DNA of 6,023 nt, taken from the NCBI GenBank assembly GCA_016284975.1, contig JAEEPV010000049.1:1-6023 (forward strand), written 5' to 3'. The stretch is from Solobacterium sp. Lineage in GTDB: Bacteria > Bacillota_I > Bacilli_A > Erysipelotrichales > Erysipelotrichaceae. Below the pieces are notes generated by a model. The model was given only the letters and a program-made list of their open reading frames with translations, was not told where the DNA came from and made no database searches. Shown here one piece after another: positions 1-5,876 of this stretch. The translations under genes and the position numbers were made by a program. Each line of letters starts with the position of its first letter. Positions within the stretch are counted from its first letter, which is position 1.

Positions 1-150
1 ATGGCCGAAAAAGAACTGCGGGCATGCGGTATGAATACCAGCTCGATTCATGTAGATTTCATGTTCGGAACAGAAGATCAGCTGTGTGACGGCATCACTG
101 CGGACAACAAACGCATACCGGTATTCCGCAGGGGAAACTTTGTGATCTGA
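1..150 (+). CDS. M29-family aminopeptidase, C-terminal 49 residues (5' end outside window)
   Basis: This open frame runs from the window edge to TGA at 148-150. The residues (GMNTSSIHVDFMFGTED, then a GIT..N..IPVFR.GNFVI tail) match the C-terminus of M29 metallo-aminopeptidases (AmpS/PepS/thermophilic aminopeptidase T type), which release N-terminal amino acids from cytoplasmic peptides. The HVD triplet (residues 17-19 of the fragment) corresponds to the conserved H-x-D pair that ligates metal in this family. The ATG at position 1 is probably an internal methionine, because family members are about 400 residues long and this stretch aligns with their extreme C-terminus. The stop codon overlaps the ribosome binding site of the next gene, so the two are probably cotranscribed. 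The family call is fairly secure; the exact subfamily is not. Confidence 0.82.
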   Translation: MAEKELRACGMNTSSIHVDFMFGTEDQLCDGITADNKRIPVFRRGNFVI

Positions 151-157
151 GGGTAAT

Positions 158-1639
158 ATGTATCATATTTCCGACCTGAAAAAATTCAATCGCTGTCCCC
201 GGATTTTTCTGCTGGATCAGATATCTGAGAAACTTCCGTTTCAGAATTTCATCCGTCTCGATGATGAGGTAACGGCACTGGCCGCAAAAAAGATCGGTGC
301 TGAAAACTACTTCGTCGGCGAACGGGGCGATGATCCCGAACGGGCCATGAAGGCGCTGCTGAACTATGAATGGCTGATGAAAGCGCGTTTTGAGTATGGC
401 GGTCTGCGGATCAAGGTTCCGTTCCTGCATCGAAAAGACAATGGATTTGATCTGTATTTCCTGTTTGTCGGTCTTTTCCCGCGCAGTGATGACATGCAGT
501 TCTACCGGGATACCGTATGGGTACTTAATTCGCTTGGTATTCCGCTGAACGATTACTATATGATTCATCTCAACGCGGATTATGTTCGGGGCGATACGCT
601 GGATCCCAAGCAGCTGTTTGTAGTGACCGAGTATTTCTACAATAACCGCCGCCATCATGGAAAACTGCTGAAAGAGGCAATAAGGGCTTCGATGACCGAT
701 GTCAGTAACGAAATACGTGCCATGGATGAAGCCCTGAAGCAGCCGATGAAGGAAGCAGTGCGTACGCCGAAATGCGCCGGCCGGCAGAAATGCCGCTACT
801 ATGAAACCTGTTTCCCGAATGAATCCAGAATACCGGACAATTCGATCCTGACCCTGAGCGGATCACAGCATCGCTATGCCATGAACAGCGAGGGAAAGAC
901 AGAACTGAAGGATGCGGATGCGAAACGAATTGAAGGCAATTCGATTCAGTATGCGCAAATCCGGGCAGATCAAAACGGCGGTCTGTTTGCGGACCGCATG
1001 GCATTGAACGCCTGGCTTGGCAGTATTGTTTATCCATTGACGTTCCTTGACTTTGAGTGGGAATGTTTTGCGATCCCGCCATACAAAGGTATGCGTCCCT
1101 ATGATGTGCTGCTGTTTGAATACAGCATTCATATCCTCAGGCAGGATGGAACGATGGACCATAAGGTATTCCTTTCCACACATGATGACCGCAGAGAACT
1201 TGCGGAATCCCTGCTGAAGGATATTCCTGAATCCGGAACGATCCTTGCATATAACGCAGATGGCGCGGAGATGATCCGGATTCGTGAACTCGCAGAATTA
1301 CTGCCGGAGTATTCGGAACGTCTGCTTGGCCTCAACAGCCGGATGAAGGATCTGCAGCTGCCATTTGCCAACGGCATTGTATATGATGTACGGATGCGGG
1401 GAAGCTGGTCTCTCAAGACTATCATGAATATGCTGGAAGAAAACAGTTATCAGGAACTTGATATCCGACATGGTATGGAAGCGGTATTTGAATGGCGGCA
1501 TCTCGACCGGGAAGAAGCAGGAATTGACCGCCAGCGGATCATTGAGGATCTCAAGGCTTACTGTTCCATGGACAGCTATGCGACTGCGGCGGTATTTCAG
1601 TGGCTGAAGCAGCTTGCCCAGTCTCAGGAGGATAGATGA
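158..1639 (+). CDS. DUF2779 protein: Cas4/RecB-like N-terminal half fused to DnaQ/RNase H-like exonuclease half
   Basis: The protein has 493 residues and starts 7 nt after the upstream stop; the GAGGG at 149-153 is its likely ribosome binding site. Residues 1-220 have the layout of Cas4/RecB-like proteins: an SDLKKFNRCP opening with Cys13, then Cys206, Cys212 and Cys218, a 1+3 pattern that binds a 4Fe-4S cluster in Cas4 and AddB. The motifs that normally carry PD-(D/E)XK catalysis look lost: the expected R-x-D strand reads IKVPFL (85-90) and the expected E-V-K strand reads DLYFLFVG (98-105). Residues 294-485 carry a DUF2779/DnaQ-like 3'-5' exonuclease fold: LDFE (Asp298, Glu300), AYN followed by Glu371, DL at 398-399, GSWSLK at 415-420, and an Exo III-type Y-x3-D (Tyr468, Asp472). 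The C-terminal half therefore looks catalytically competent on DNA or RNA. The biological substrate is unknown. A repair or nucleic-acid-processing role is inference. No helicase domain is present, unlike some related multidomain proteins. Confidence 0.85.
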   Translation: MYHISDLKKFNRCPRIFLLDQISEKLPFQNFIRLDDEVTALAAKKIGAENYFVGERGDDPERAMKALLNYEWLMKARFEYGGLRIKVPFLHRKDNGFDLYFLFVGLFPRSDDMQFYRDTVWVLNSLGIPLNDYYMIHLNADYVRGDTLDPKQLFVVTEYFYNNRRHHGKLLKEAIRASMTDVSNEIRAMDEALKQPMKEAVRTPKCAGRQKCRYYETCFPNESRIPDNSILTLSGSQHRYAMNSEGKTELKDADAKRIEGNSIQYAQIRADQNGGLFADRMALNAWLGSIVYPLTFLDFEWECFAIPPYKGMRPYDVLLFEYSIHILRQDGTMDHKVFLSTHDDRRELAESLLKDIPESGTILAYNADGAEMIRIRELAELLPEYSERLLGLNSRMKDLQLPFANGIVYDVRMRGSWSLKTIMNMLEENSYQELDIRHGMEAVFEWRHLDREEAGIDRQRIIEDLKAYCSMDSYATAAVFQWLKQLAQSQEDR

Positions 1640-1645
1640 TCAGCG

Positions 1646-1669
1646 AACGTCTCTTACAGAGGCGTTTTT
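1646..1669 (+). terminator. Intrinsic terminator after the DUF2779 gene
   Basis: The arm at 1646-1654 (AACGTCTCT) pairs with 1658-1666 (AGAGGCGTT), with one G-T wobble and a three-base TAC loop, opening to five if the last pair frays. A T run at 1665-1669 follows. It lies 6 nt past the stop codon and separates the upstream operon from hpf. Confidence 0.8.
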
Positions 1670-1689
1670 GATTTCTGAATTTCAAGGTT

Positions 1690-1722
1690 TTGACGTTGAA
1701 GGGGATGGGAATACGGTATAAT
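1690..1722 (+). promoter_or_regulatory. Probable promoter of hpf
   Basis: A perfect -10 hexamer TATAAT lies at 1717-1722. The -35 is ambiguous: TTGACG at 1690-1695 is the better hexamer but leaves a 21-bp spacer, while TTGAAG at 1696-1701 gives 15 bp. Neither is ideal, so an activator or imperfect recognition is possible. Transcription would start near 1729, giving a leader of about 65 nt before hpf. A second TATAAT at 1745-1750 (reading GAATATAATTC) lacks a good -35. Confidence 0.6.
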
Positions 1723-1795
1723 GAATACAAGAAAGAGAAGCGAATATAATTCAAACATTCTGGAACATTTTCAAAACAGAAAGTGAGGATATAAT

Positions 1796-2317
1796 ATGCG
1801 TTTTGAGATTGTAGGGAAGAATATTACCATTACAGATTCGATGAGAGAGAAGATCGAAAAGAAGCTCTCCGGGCTTCAGAAGTATCTCCTGATCGACGGA
1901 GACACCACCGCACGGGTGGTGGCACGGGTATATCCGAATACCCAGAAGATCGAGGTAACCATTCCTTCCAAAGTCGGTATTCTCAGAACCGAAGTCGAAC
2001 AGCAGGATATCTACTCAGCAGTGGATATCGCTCTGGACAAGCTGGAGGATCAGCTTCGCCGGCAGAAGACCCGTCTGAATCGCAGACACCGTGATTCCCT
2101 GGCGGAGTCCTTCATCCTTGAAGAAGAAGCAGAGGATGTCGATATTCCGGTCAAGACCAAATCGATCGTTGCGGAACGGATGGATCTGGAAGAAGCGATC
2201 ATGCAGATGGAGCTTTCCAATCACGATTTCTACATCTATACGGATGATGAAAGTGATCGGATCTCGGTCGTATACCGCCGCAATAATGGTGGGTACGGAT
2301 TAATCGAGACGGAATAG
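1796..2317 (+). CDS. hpf: Long-form ribosome hibernation promoting factor
   Basis: This is a 173-residue protein of the long HPF (YvyD/HPF-long) family. It binds the 30S decoding region in slow growth or stress and dimerises 70S ribosomes into inactive 100S particles. Residues 1-97 form the RaiA/HPF ribosome-binding domain: it begins MRFEIVGKNITITDSMREKI, has the TIPSKVGILRTEVEQQDIYSAVDIALDKLE core, and ends in a basic helix (QLRRQKTRLNRRHR). Residues 119-173 are the C-terminal dimerisation domain: KTKSI....MDLEEAIMQMEL..HDFYIYTD, then VVYRRNNGGYGLIE. An acidic linker (about 104-117) joins the two. The length is normal and both domains look intact. GTGAGGA at 1783-1789 is the ribosome binding site, with good spacing. 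The gene is transcribed alone between its own promoter and terminator; secA, the usual downstream neighbour in many Firmicutes, does not follow. Confidence 0.97.
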   Translation: MRFEIVGKNITITDSMREKIEKKLSGLQKYLLIDGDTTARVVARVYPNTQKIEVTIPSKVGILRTEVEQQDIYSAVDIALDKLEDQLRRQKTRLNRRHRDSLAESFILEEEAEDVDIPVKTKSIVAERMDLEEAIMQMELSNHDFYIYTDDESDRISVVYRRNNGGYGLIETE

Positions 2318-2335
2318 CAGTTTCACAGGAAGTAC

Positions 2336-2394
2336 AAAGGAGCGCTTAGCGGTTCCCGTGCATATGCATGCAGGAGCGAAAGCGCTCTTTTTTT
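2336..2394 (+). terminator. Intrinsic terminator of hpf
   Basis: An outer stem pairs 2340-2347 (GAGCGCTT) with 2380-2387 (AAGCGCTC) perfectly. It can extend through a G-T wobble and three A-T pairs on the outside. A run of seven Ts occupies 2388-2394. The 32-nt interior contains a second self-complementary stretch around TGCATATGCATGCA (2359-2372), so the structure is larger than a minimal terminator. It begins 18 nt after the hpf stop. Confidence 0.85.
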
Positions 2395-2615
2395 GATATT
2401 CCGCTTATTTATGCGCTTTTTTGAGTTTCCATGCAAGTATAAAAAAGGCCCAACCTTTCATTATGGGCACATAATTTTTTGAATCTTTAGAATGGTTTAT
2501 CACAAAAAAATGACTATCCTTGAAAGAGTACAACGAAAGGGAAAAGTCGTGGAGCCAAAGAACAGATTGATCATATTTCTGGTTAAGATCTGGGACGAAG
2601 ATACCTGACCTGTCA
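2395..2615. other. AT-rich convergent intergenic region
   Basis: The span separates the hpf terminator from the stop of the minus-strand gene. Apart from the minus-strand terminator at 2441-2468, I find no convincing gene. A 38-codon plus-strand frame (2492-2608) and a longer minus-strand frame that crosses the terminator are present, but both lack ribosome binding sites. The DNA is visibly richer in A and T than the flanking genes. Confidence 0.6.
2441..2468 (-). terminator. Intrinsic terminator of the minus-strand membrane-protein gene
   Basis: Read on the minus strand, GCCCA and TGGGC can pair around an A-rich interior. An alternative is AAAGG pairing with CCTTT around TTGGG. In both cases a run of six Ts (2441-2446 on the plus strand, as As) follows. 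The site lies about 150 nt beyond the stop of the minus-strand gene and faces the hpf terminator, so the two units converge without read-through. Confidence 0.65.
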
Positions 2616-3275
2616 TCACAGGACAAAGACCATCTGCCAGATCAGAAGCACCGCTGCCAGTGCAGCCATTCCAGGCACAAAGGAATGCGTCTGGTTATAC
2701 AGGTATGACAGCGCCGTAATGGTGATCATGTTATACAGGTAAGTCTGCAGAAGGAACGGCAGACGGACCGGGGTCATTGTTATGGTATAGATCAGACCGA
2801 ATACAAATCCTGACATCAGAATCATTGCGGCTTCACGTGCATGGACTTTAAACCGGTCCGTGATGCATTTGAAGGAAATGTTAATGATGACCGACAGCGA
2901 AATACTGTAGGCAAACAGCACCGGCGGTATTGCAAACGGGAAATTGTGCAGGATTGTCGCATCCGGCAGCAGCATCTTTCCATTCAGATAGGCAGCGTTG
3001 AACAGTGTCCAAAAGAAGAAGAATATGAATCCGATTACGGCATACAGAATGGAATCCGCAAGAGCACTCTTTGCCCGGTTCCAGTGCAGACCAAAAAGCT
3101 CCCAGTCATAGATCAGAAGAATCCATGCGCTGAGATTCAGTGCCAGCATCAATGAAAGCGTCTCACTGTGTGTAATAGGGGTAAGAACAAGACGCAGCAC
3201 TGGTACCAGTAAATATATAGCCAAAGAGATCACAATGCGTTTTGCCGACATTGTTGTCGTTTTAACGAATTTCAT
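2616..3275 (-). CDS. Multi-pass membrane protein, CPBP/Abi-protease-like but lacking catalytic motifs
   Basis: The protein has 219 residues if it starts at ATG 3275-3273 (MKFVKTTTMSAKRIV). The frame is open further upstream to 3359, but that would extend past the predicted promoter, so I prefer the internal ATG. There is no clear ribosome binding site before it. Hydrophobic segments fall near residues 13-31, 39-57, 72-96, 112-137, 147-167 and 174-219, probably six to eight membrane spans. The C-terminal half (FGLIYTITM at 159-167, then LSYLYNQTHSFVPGMAALAAVLLIW) has the spacing of CPBP intramembrane metalloproteases, in which FGLxH and a T-x-S-x2-P-x-x-x-H segment occur. Here the histidines are Tyr163 and non-His residues, and the EExxxR motif reads INISFK. 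It is therefore either a catalytically dead CPBP relative or an unrelated membrane family with similar layout. Function unknown. Confidence 0.75.
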   Translation of the reverse strand: MKFVKTTTMSAKRIVISLAIYLLVPVLRLVLTPITHSETLSLMLALNLSAWILLIYDWELFGLHWNRAKSALADSILYAVIGFIFFFFWTLFNAAYLNGKMLLPDATILHNFPFAIPPVLFAYSISLSVIINISFKCITDRFKVHAREAAMILMSGFVFGLIYTITMTPVRLPFLLQTYLYNMITITALSYLYNQTHSFVPGMAALAAVLLIWQMVFVL

Positions 3276-3296
3276 AAAAAGTTTTTTTAATTTCAG

Positions 3297-3313
3297 GTGA
3301 TTTCTGAAATCAC
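3297..3313. repeat. 17-bp perfect palindrome at the start of the minus-strand transcript
   Basis: GTGATTTC at 3297-3304 and GAAATCAC at 3306-3313 are exact inverted repeats around a single central base. The site lies just downstream of, or at, the predicted minus-strand transcription start (about 3313). This is a classic position for a dimeric repressor operator. One-base spacing is too tight for a full RNA hairpin, although a six-pair stem with a five-base loop could form. Confidence 0.6.
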
Positions 3314-3319
3314 TCCTAT

Positions 3320-3348
3320 ATGTTAAGTGAAGGCGGAAATAATGGCAA
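3320..3348 (-). promoter_or_regulatory. Probable promoter of the minus-strand membrane-protein gene
   Basis: On the minus strand, TTGCCA (plus 3343-3348) serves as -35 and TAACAT (plus 3320-3325) as -10, with an optimal 17-bp spacer. This matches five of six and four of six consensus bases. Transcription would start near 3313, inside the palindrome, leaving a leader of about 38 nt to the chosen ATG. Confidence 0.5.
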
Positions 3349-3405
3349 GGTAAAACCACTGCCGGTTCCCTTCAGTTGTTTGTATTTATTAAAAACTTAT
3401 TTTGC

Positions 3406-3413
3406 AAAGGAGG
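3406..3413 (+). promoter_or_regulatory. Ribosome binding site that fixes the start of the 146-residue protein
   Basis: AAAGGAGG is a near-perfect anti-16S match, 9 nt before ATG at 3423. It decides the start over a TTG at 3402 that opens the same frame but overlaps this site. I see no convincing sigma-A promoter in the 3349-3405 stretch; the AT-rich 3383-3403 region could hold a weak -10. Confidence 0.85.
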
Positions 3414-3422
3414 ACAAGTATT

Positions 3423-3863
3423 ATGAATCAAGCAACAGAAAAAACCACGGTATCGGAAAAAAGGAAGAGAAAAGCTTCCGAGATGCAGCCAGTCACGGCT
3501 GCTTCAGGCGGCGGAGATCATTCCGACAGCAACATGAAGAATATGGAAACGATCATGTCGCATCTGGGCTATCTCTATCAAAAGGCGAACATGCGGATTA
3601 AACTGGTTCTCTTCGGGAATGCGTATGGAATGGGAACGGAAGCGTTCATGCAGGACTGTCAGTTTGTTTCCACCGTGGACAATCTCATTCTTTCCTGTGG
3701 CAGTGAAAACCAGCGGATCATTCGCAAACAGTTCTTTGATGATTCAGATGAAGACTGGTACGAGGATTTTTATTCAAAAGAATCGTTTCGGAGACATCTG
3801 ATAACGGCAATGTGCGAGTTTATCCGCCGCTGCAGGAACGAGAAACTGCCGCCGGCAATGTAG
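3423..3863 (+). CDS. Unrecognised 146-residue protein upstream of ACP-Enzyme I
   Basis: I do not recognise this family. Residues 1-38 are a low-complexity, charged and polar tail (TEKTTVSEKRKRKASEMQ, then a small GGG run) that is probably disordered. Residues 39-140 look like a compact alpha-helical domain. An N-terminal helix reads METIMSHLGYLYQKANMRIKLVLF. It is followed by GNAYGMGTEAFMQDCQFVSTVDNLILSC, an acidic aromatic patch (FFDDSDEDWYEDFY, 104-117) and a C-terminal basic helix (SFRRHLITAMCEFIRRCR). There is no signal peptide and no membrane span, so it should be cytoplasmic. The four cysteines (79, 92, 131, 137) show no obvious metal-site spacing. It has an excellent ribosome binding site and codon use like its neighbours, so it is a real gene. 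It lies 49 nt ahead of the ACP-Enzyme I gene with no terminator between, where ptsH would often be found, but it is not HPr: there is no phospho-His motif and the fold pattern differs. Confidence 0.85.
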   Translation: MNQATEKTTVSEKRKRKASEMQPVTAASGGGDHSDSNMKNMETIMSHLGYLYQKANMRIKLVLFGNAYGMGTEAFMQDCQFVSTVDNLILSCGSENQRIIRKQFFDDSDEDWYEDFYSKESFRRHLITAMCEFIRRCRNEKLPPAM

Positions 3864-3898
3864 TCCTGTTTCCTAAATTGTGTTAATATCTGAACTAT

Positions 3899-3904
3899 AA
3901 GGAG
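3899..3904 (+). promoter_or_regulatory. Ribosome binding site of the ACP-Enzyme I ORF
   Basis: AAGGAG lies 8 nt before ATG 3913, which supports translation of the ACP part as a genuine start. Upstream in the 49-nt gap, TGTTAATAT (3881-3889) resembles an extended -10, but no -35 is evident. Cotranscription with the preceding gene is more likely. Confidence 0.85.
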
Positions 3905-3912
3905 TATCCTTT

Positions 3913-5862
3913 ATGGAACGTTTTGCGTTCTTAAAACAATTGGCAATGAAATACGCGCGGTTTCCGGCGGAGATAATGGAAGATACCTTGTTTTCTTCCG
4001 TCGGAATGGATTCTTATGACGTCGTGGATTTCATGCTGAATGTGGAAGAAATGTTCGGTATTACCGCAGGTGATGATGAAATTCTTTCTGTGAACTGCAT
4101 TCGTGATGTAGAGGAACTGATAACACAATGCATGAAGGAGGACGAAGCAATCATGCTTAAAGGTATTGCCGCTTCACAGGGAATTGCAATCGCAAAGGTT
4201 TACAAGCTTGAGCAGCCGGTACTCGACATCAAGATGGTCGAGTCCGATCCGGATCAGGAACTCGCAAAACTTGACGGTGCTTTCGCCAAGACGGTGGAAG
4301 ACATTGAAAAGATCAAGGAAGTTGCGTCAAAGAGCCTCGCACCGGAAGAGCTGGCTGTATTTGATGCGCATCTGATGATGGCAGGGGATCCTGAACTGCG
4401 CGGTCAGATCGAAGAAATGATCAAAAACGATAAGGTCAATGCGGAATACGCAACCGAACAGGTTGCCAACATGATGGTATCCATCTTTGAATCCATGGAA
4501 GATGATTACATGAGAGAACGTGCCGCGGATATCAAGGATGTTACGTTCCGTCTGAAGTGCAATCTCTGCGGAAAGATTATTCCGAATCTTGCAACACTGG
4601 ACAGTCCGGTCGTTGTCATCGCAACGGAGCTTACCCCGAGTGATACCGGGTCTTTGAACAAGGAATTTGCAAAGGGTTTCGCAACCGAGATCGGCGGACG
4701 TACCAGCCACAGTGCTATTATGGCCCGTTCGCTTGAGATTCCGGCAGTTGTCGGCGTCAAAGGCATTCTGGATGCGGCCAAGTCCGGAGACGAAGTGATT
4801 CTCGATGCGCTGAGCGGTGAAGTTATTCTTAACCCGACGGAAGCACAGAAGGCAGAGTATGCCGCAAAGGGTGAAGAATACCGCAAGCAGAAGGAGGCGC
4901 TCAAGGCACTCAAGAATGAACCGTCCGTTTCCACCGACGGACACAAAGTACTGATTGTTGGAAACATTGGCGGTCCAAAGGATGTTGAAGGTGTTCTTGA
5001 ACACGGCGGCGAGGGCGTAGGTCTCTTCCGTACCGAATTCCTCTATATGAAGAGTGAAGACGACTTCCCGGATGAAGAAACACAGTTTGCTGCATACAAA
5101 CAGGTGCTGGAAGGCATGAATGGCAAGCCGGTCGTCATCCGTACACTGGATATCGGCGGTGACAAGAAGCTGAAGTACTATCAGTTCGCAGAAGAGATGA
5201 ACCCGTTCCTTGGCGTTCGTGCAGTCCGCTTCTGTCTGATCCGCAAGGATGTATTCCGTACTCAGCTGAGAGCACTGCTGCGTGCTTCTGTCTATGGCCA
5301 GCTCTGCATCATGTTCCCGATGATCGCTACGGTCAATGAATTCAAGGATGCCAAGGCCTGCTATGATGAAGCGAAAGCAGAACTGCTGAGCGAAGGCGTC
5401 AAGGTCGCAGACGATGTCGAAGTCGGCTGCATGATCGAGATTCCTGCAGCTGCAGTACTGGCAGATCAGCTCTCCAAGTATGCGGACTTCTTCTCCATCG
5501 GAACCAATGACCTGGTTCAGTACTCGATGGCTGCAGACCGTATGAGTGAGCCGGTATCCTATCTGTACCAGCCGCTCAACCCGTCTGTGCTGCGTCTTAT
5601 CAAGATGACGATCGACGGCGCACACAAGAACGGCAAGTGGTGCGGCATGTGCGGTGAGATGGCAGGTGATGAACTTGCTGCTCCGATCCTGCTCGGACTT
5701 GGACTTGATGAGTTCTCGATGAGCGCAACCTCAATCCTGCGTGCCCGTCAGATCATCAACTCACTCAGCTATGAGGAGATGAAGACAATGGCAGAGAAGG
5801 CAGTCTGCTGTGATACCAGCGAAGAAGTTGAGGAAGTGGTAAAATCTACCGTCAGCGTTTAG
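3913..5862 (+). CDS. ptsI: Acyl carrier protein domain fused in frame to PTS Enzyme I (PEP-protein phosphotransferase)
   Basis: The ORF encodes 649 residues. Residues 1-76 are an acyl carrier protein: helix I (FLKQLAMKYARF), then DTLFSSVGMDSYDVVDFMLNVEEMFGI, in which Ser34 of the DSY motif (usually DSL) is the expected 4'-phosphopantetheine site, and a final helix (IRDVEELITQCMK). Residues 81-649 are a full Enzyme I, which takes phosphate from PEP and passes it to HPr to power sugar uptake. It opens MLKGIAASQGIAIAKVY. It carries the phospho-histidine His266 in GGRTSHSAIMAR and the PEP-site residues Arg373 (GLFRTEF) and Arg410 (IRTLDIGGDK). Glu509 (IEIPAAA), Asn532-Asp533 (IGTNDLVQY), Arg543 and catalytic Cys580 (GMCGEMAGD) complete the active site. 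The Enzyme I part is full length (569 residues, like ordinary family members) and nothing essential is missing. Only about five residues (KEDEAI region) link the two domains. An internal ribosome binding site and ATG at 4135-4155 could make Enzyme I alone. No ptsH is adjacent. The Enzyme I call is certain; a functional fusion is likely but unproven. Confidence 0.93.
   Translation: MERFAFLKQLAMKYARFPAEIMEDTLFSSVGMDSYDVVDFMLNVEEMFGITAGDDEILSVNCIRDVEELITQCMKEDEAIMLKGIAASQGIAIAKVYKLEQPVLDIKMVESDPDQELAKLDGAFAKTVEDIEKIKEVASKSLAPEELAVFDAHLMMAGDPELRGQIEEMIKNDKVNAEYATEQVANMMVSIFESMEDDYMRERAADIKDVTFRLKCNLCGKIIPNLATLDSPVVVIATELTPSDTGSLNKEFAKGFATEIGGRTSHSAIMARSLEIPAVVGVKGILDAAKSGDEVILDALSGEVILNPTEAQKAEYAAKGEEYRKQKEALKALKNEPSVSTDGHKVLIVGNIGGPKDVEGVLEHGGEGVGLFRTEFLYMKSEDDFPDEETQFAAYKQVLEGMNGKPVVIRTLDIGGDKKLKYYQFAEEMNPFLGVRAVRFCLIRKDVFRTQLRALLRASVYGQLCIMFPMIATVNEFKDAKACYDEAKAELLSEGVKVADDVEVGCMIEIPAAAVLADQLSKYADFFSIGTNDLVQYSMAADRMSEPVSYLYQPLNPSVLRLIKMTIDGAHKNGKWCGMCGEMAGDELAAPILLGLGLDEFSMSATSILRARQIINSLSYEEMKTMAEKAVCCDTSEEVEEVVKSTVSV
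4135..4155 (+). promoter_or_regulatory. Internal ribosome binding site and start codon for free Enzyme I
   Basis: A perfect AAGGAGG lies at 4135-4141. It is followed after 11 nt by ATG at 4153-4155, exactly at the first residue of ordinary Enzyme I proteins (MLKGIAAS). The site is in the reading frame of the ACP part, where it encodes KED. This is strong evidence either for a second, shorter product or for a recent ancestry as two separate, translationally coupled genes. Confidence 0.7.
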
Positions 5863-5870
5863 CAATGCGC

Positions 5871-5876
5871 TATAAT
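5871..5876 (+). promoter_or_regulatory. Possible -10 element for the glycosyltransferase gene
   Basis: A perfect TATAAT lies immediately before the terminator stem. A transcript starting about 7 nt downstream (near 5883) would lose most of the 5' arm and so could not form the terminator. No good -35 or extended TG motif is visible, so this is tentative. Confidence 0.35.

Noticed and set aside
1754..1782. Partial CodY-like sequence (CATTTTCAAAACAGA) upstream of hpf
   Set aside because: It has about five mismatches to the 15-base CodY consensus, which AT-rich leader sequence would give by chance.
2377..2390. cre-like sequence (GAAAGCGCTC) suggesting CcpA control near hpf
   Set aside because: It is the 3' arm of the hpf terminator, lies downstream of the gene and departs from the cre consensus at its outer positions.
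2492..2608. 38-codon plus-strand frame (MVYHKKMTILERVQRKG...) in the convergent intergenic region
   Set aside because: There is no ribosome binding site before either ATG, no promoter, codon use differs from the neighbours (AGA, ATA, TTG), and it lies antisense to the 3' tail of the minus-strand transcript. It is most likely chance, although a decayed gene cannot be excluded.
2405..2626. 73-codon minus-strand frame beginning at a TTG inside the end of the membrane-protein gene
   Set aside because: It runs straight through the predicted minus-strand terminator, lacks a ribosome binding site and has no recognisable protein pattern.
3276..3422. Possible toxin-antitoxin or small RNA gene in the divergent intergenic region
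   Set aside because: The only supported elements are the minus-strand promoter, the palindrome and the plus-strand ribosome binding site. There is no terminator-like hairpin followed by T residues and no short ORF with a ribosome binding site.
4327..5625. 432-codon open frame on the minus strand opposite ptsI
   Set aside because: It is fully antisense to an unmistakable Enzyme I, and its Cys/His/Arg-rich translation is typical of a shadow frame created by the codon bias of the real gene.
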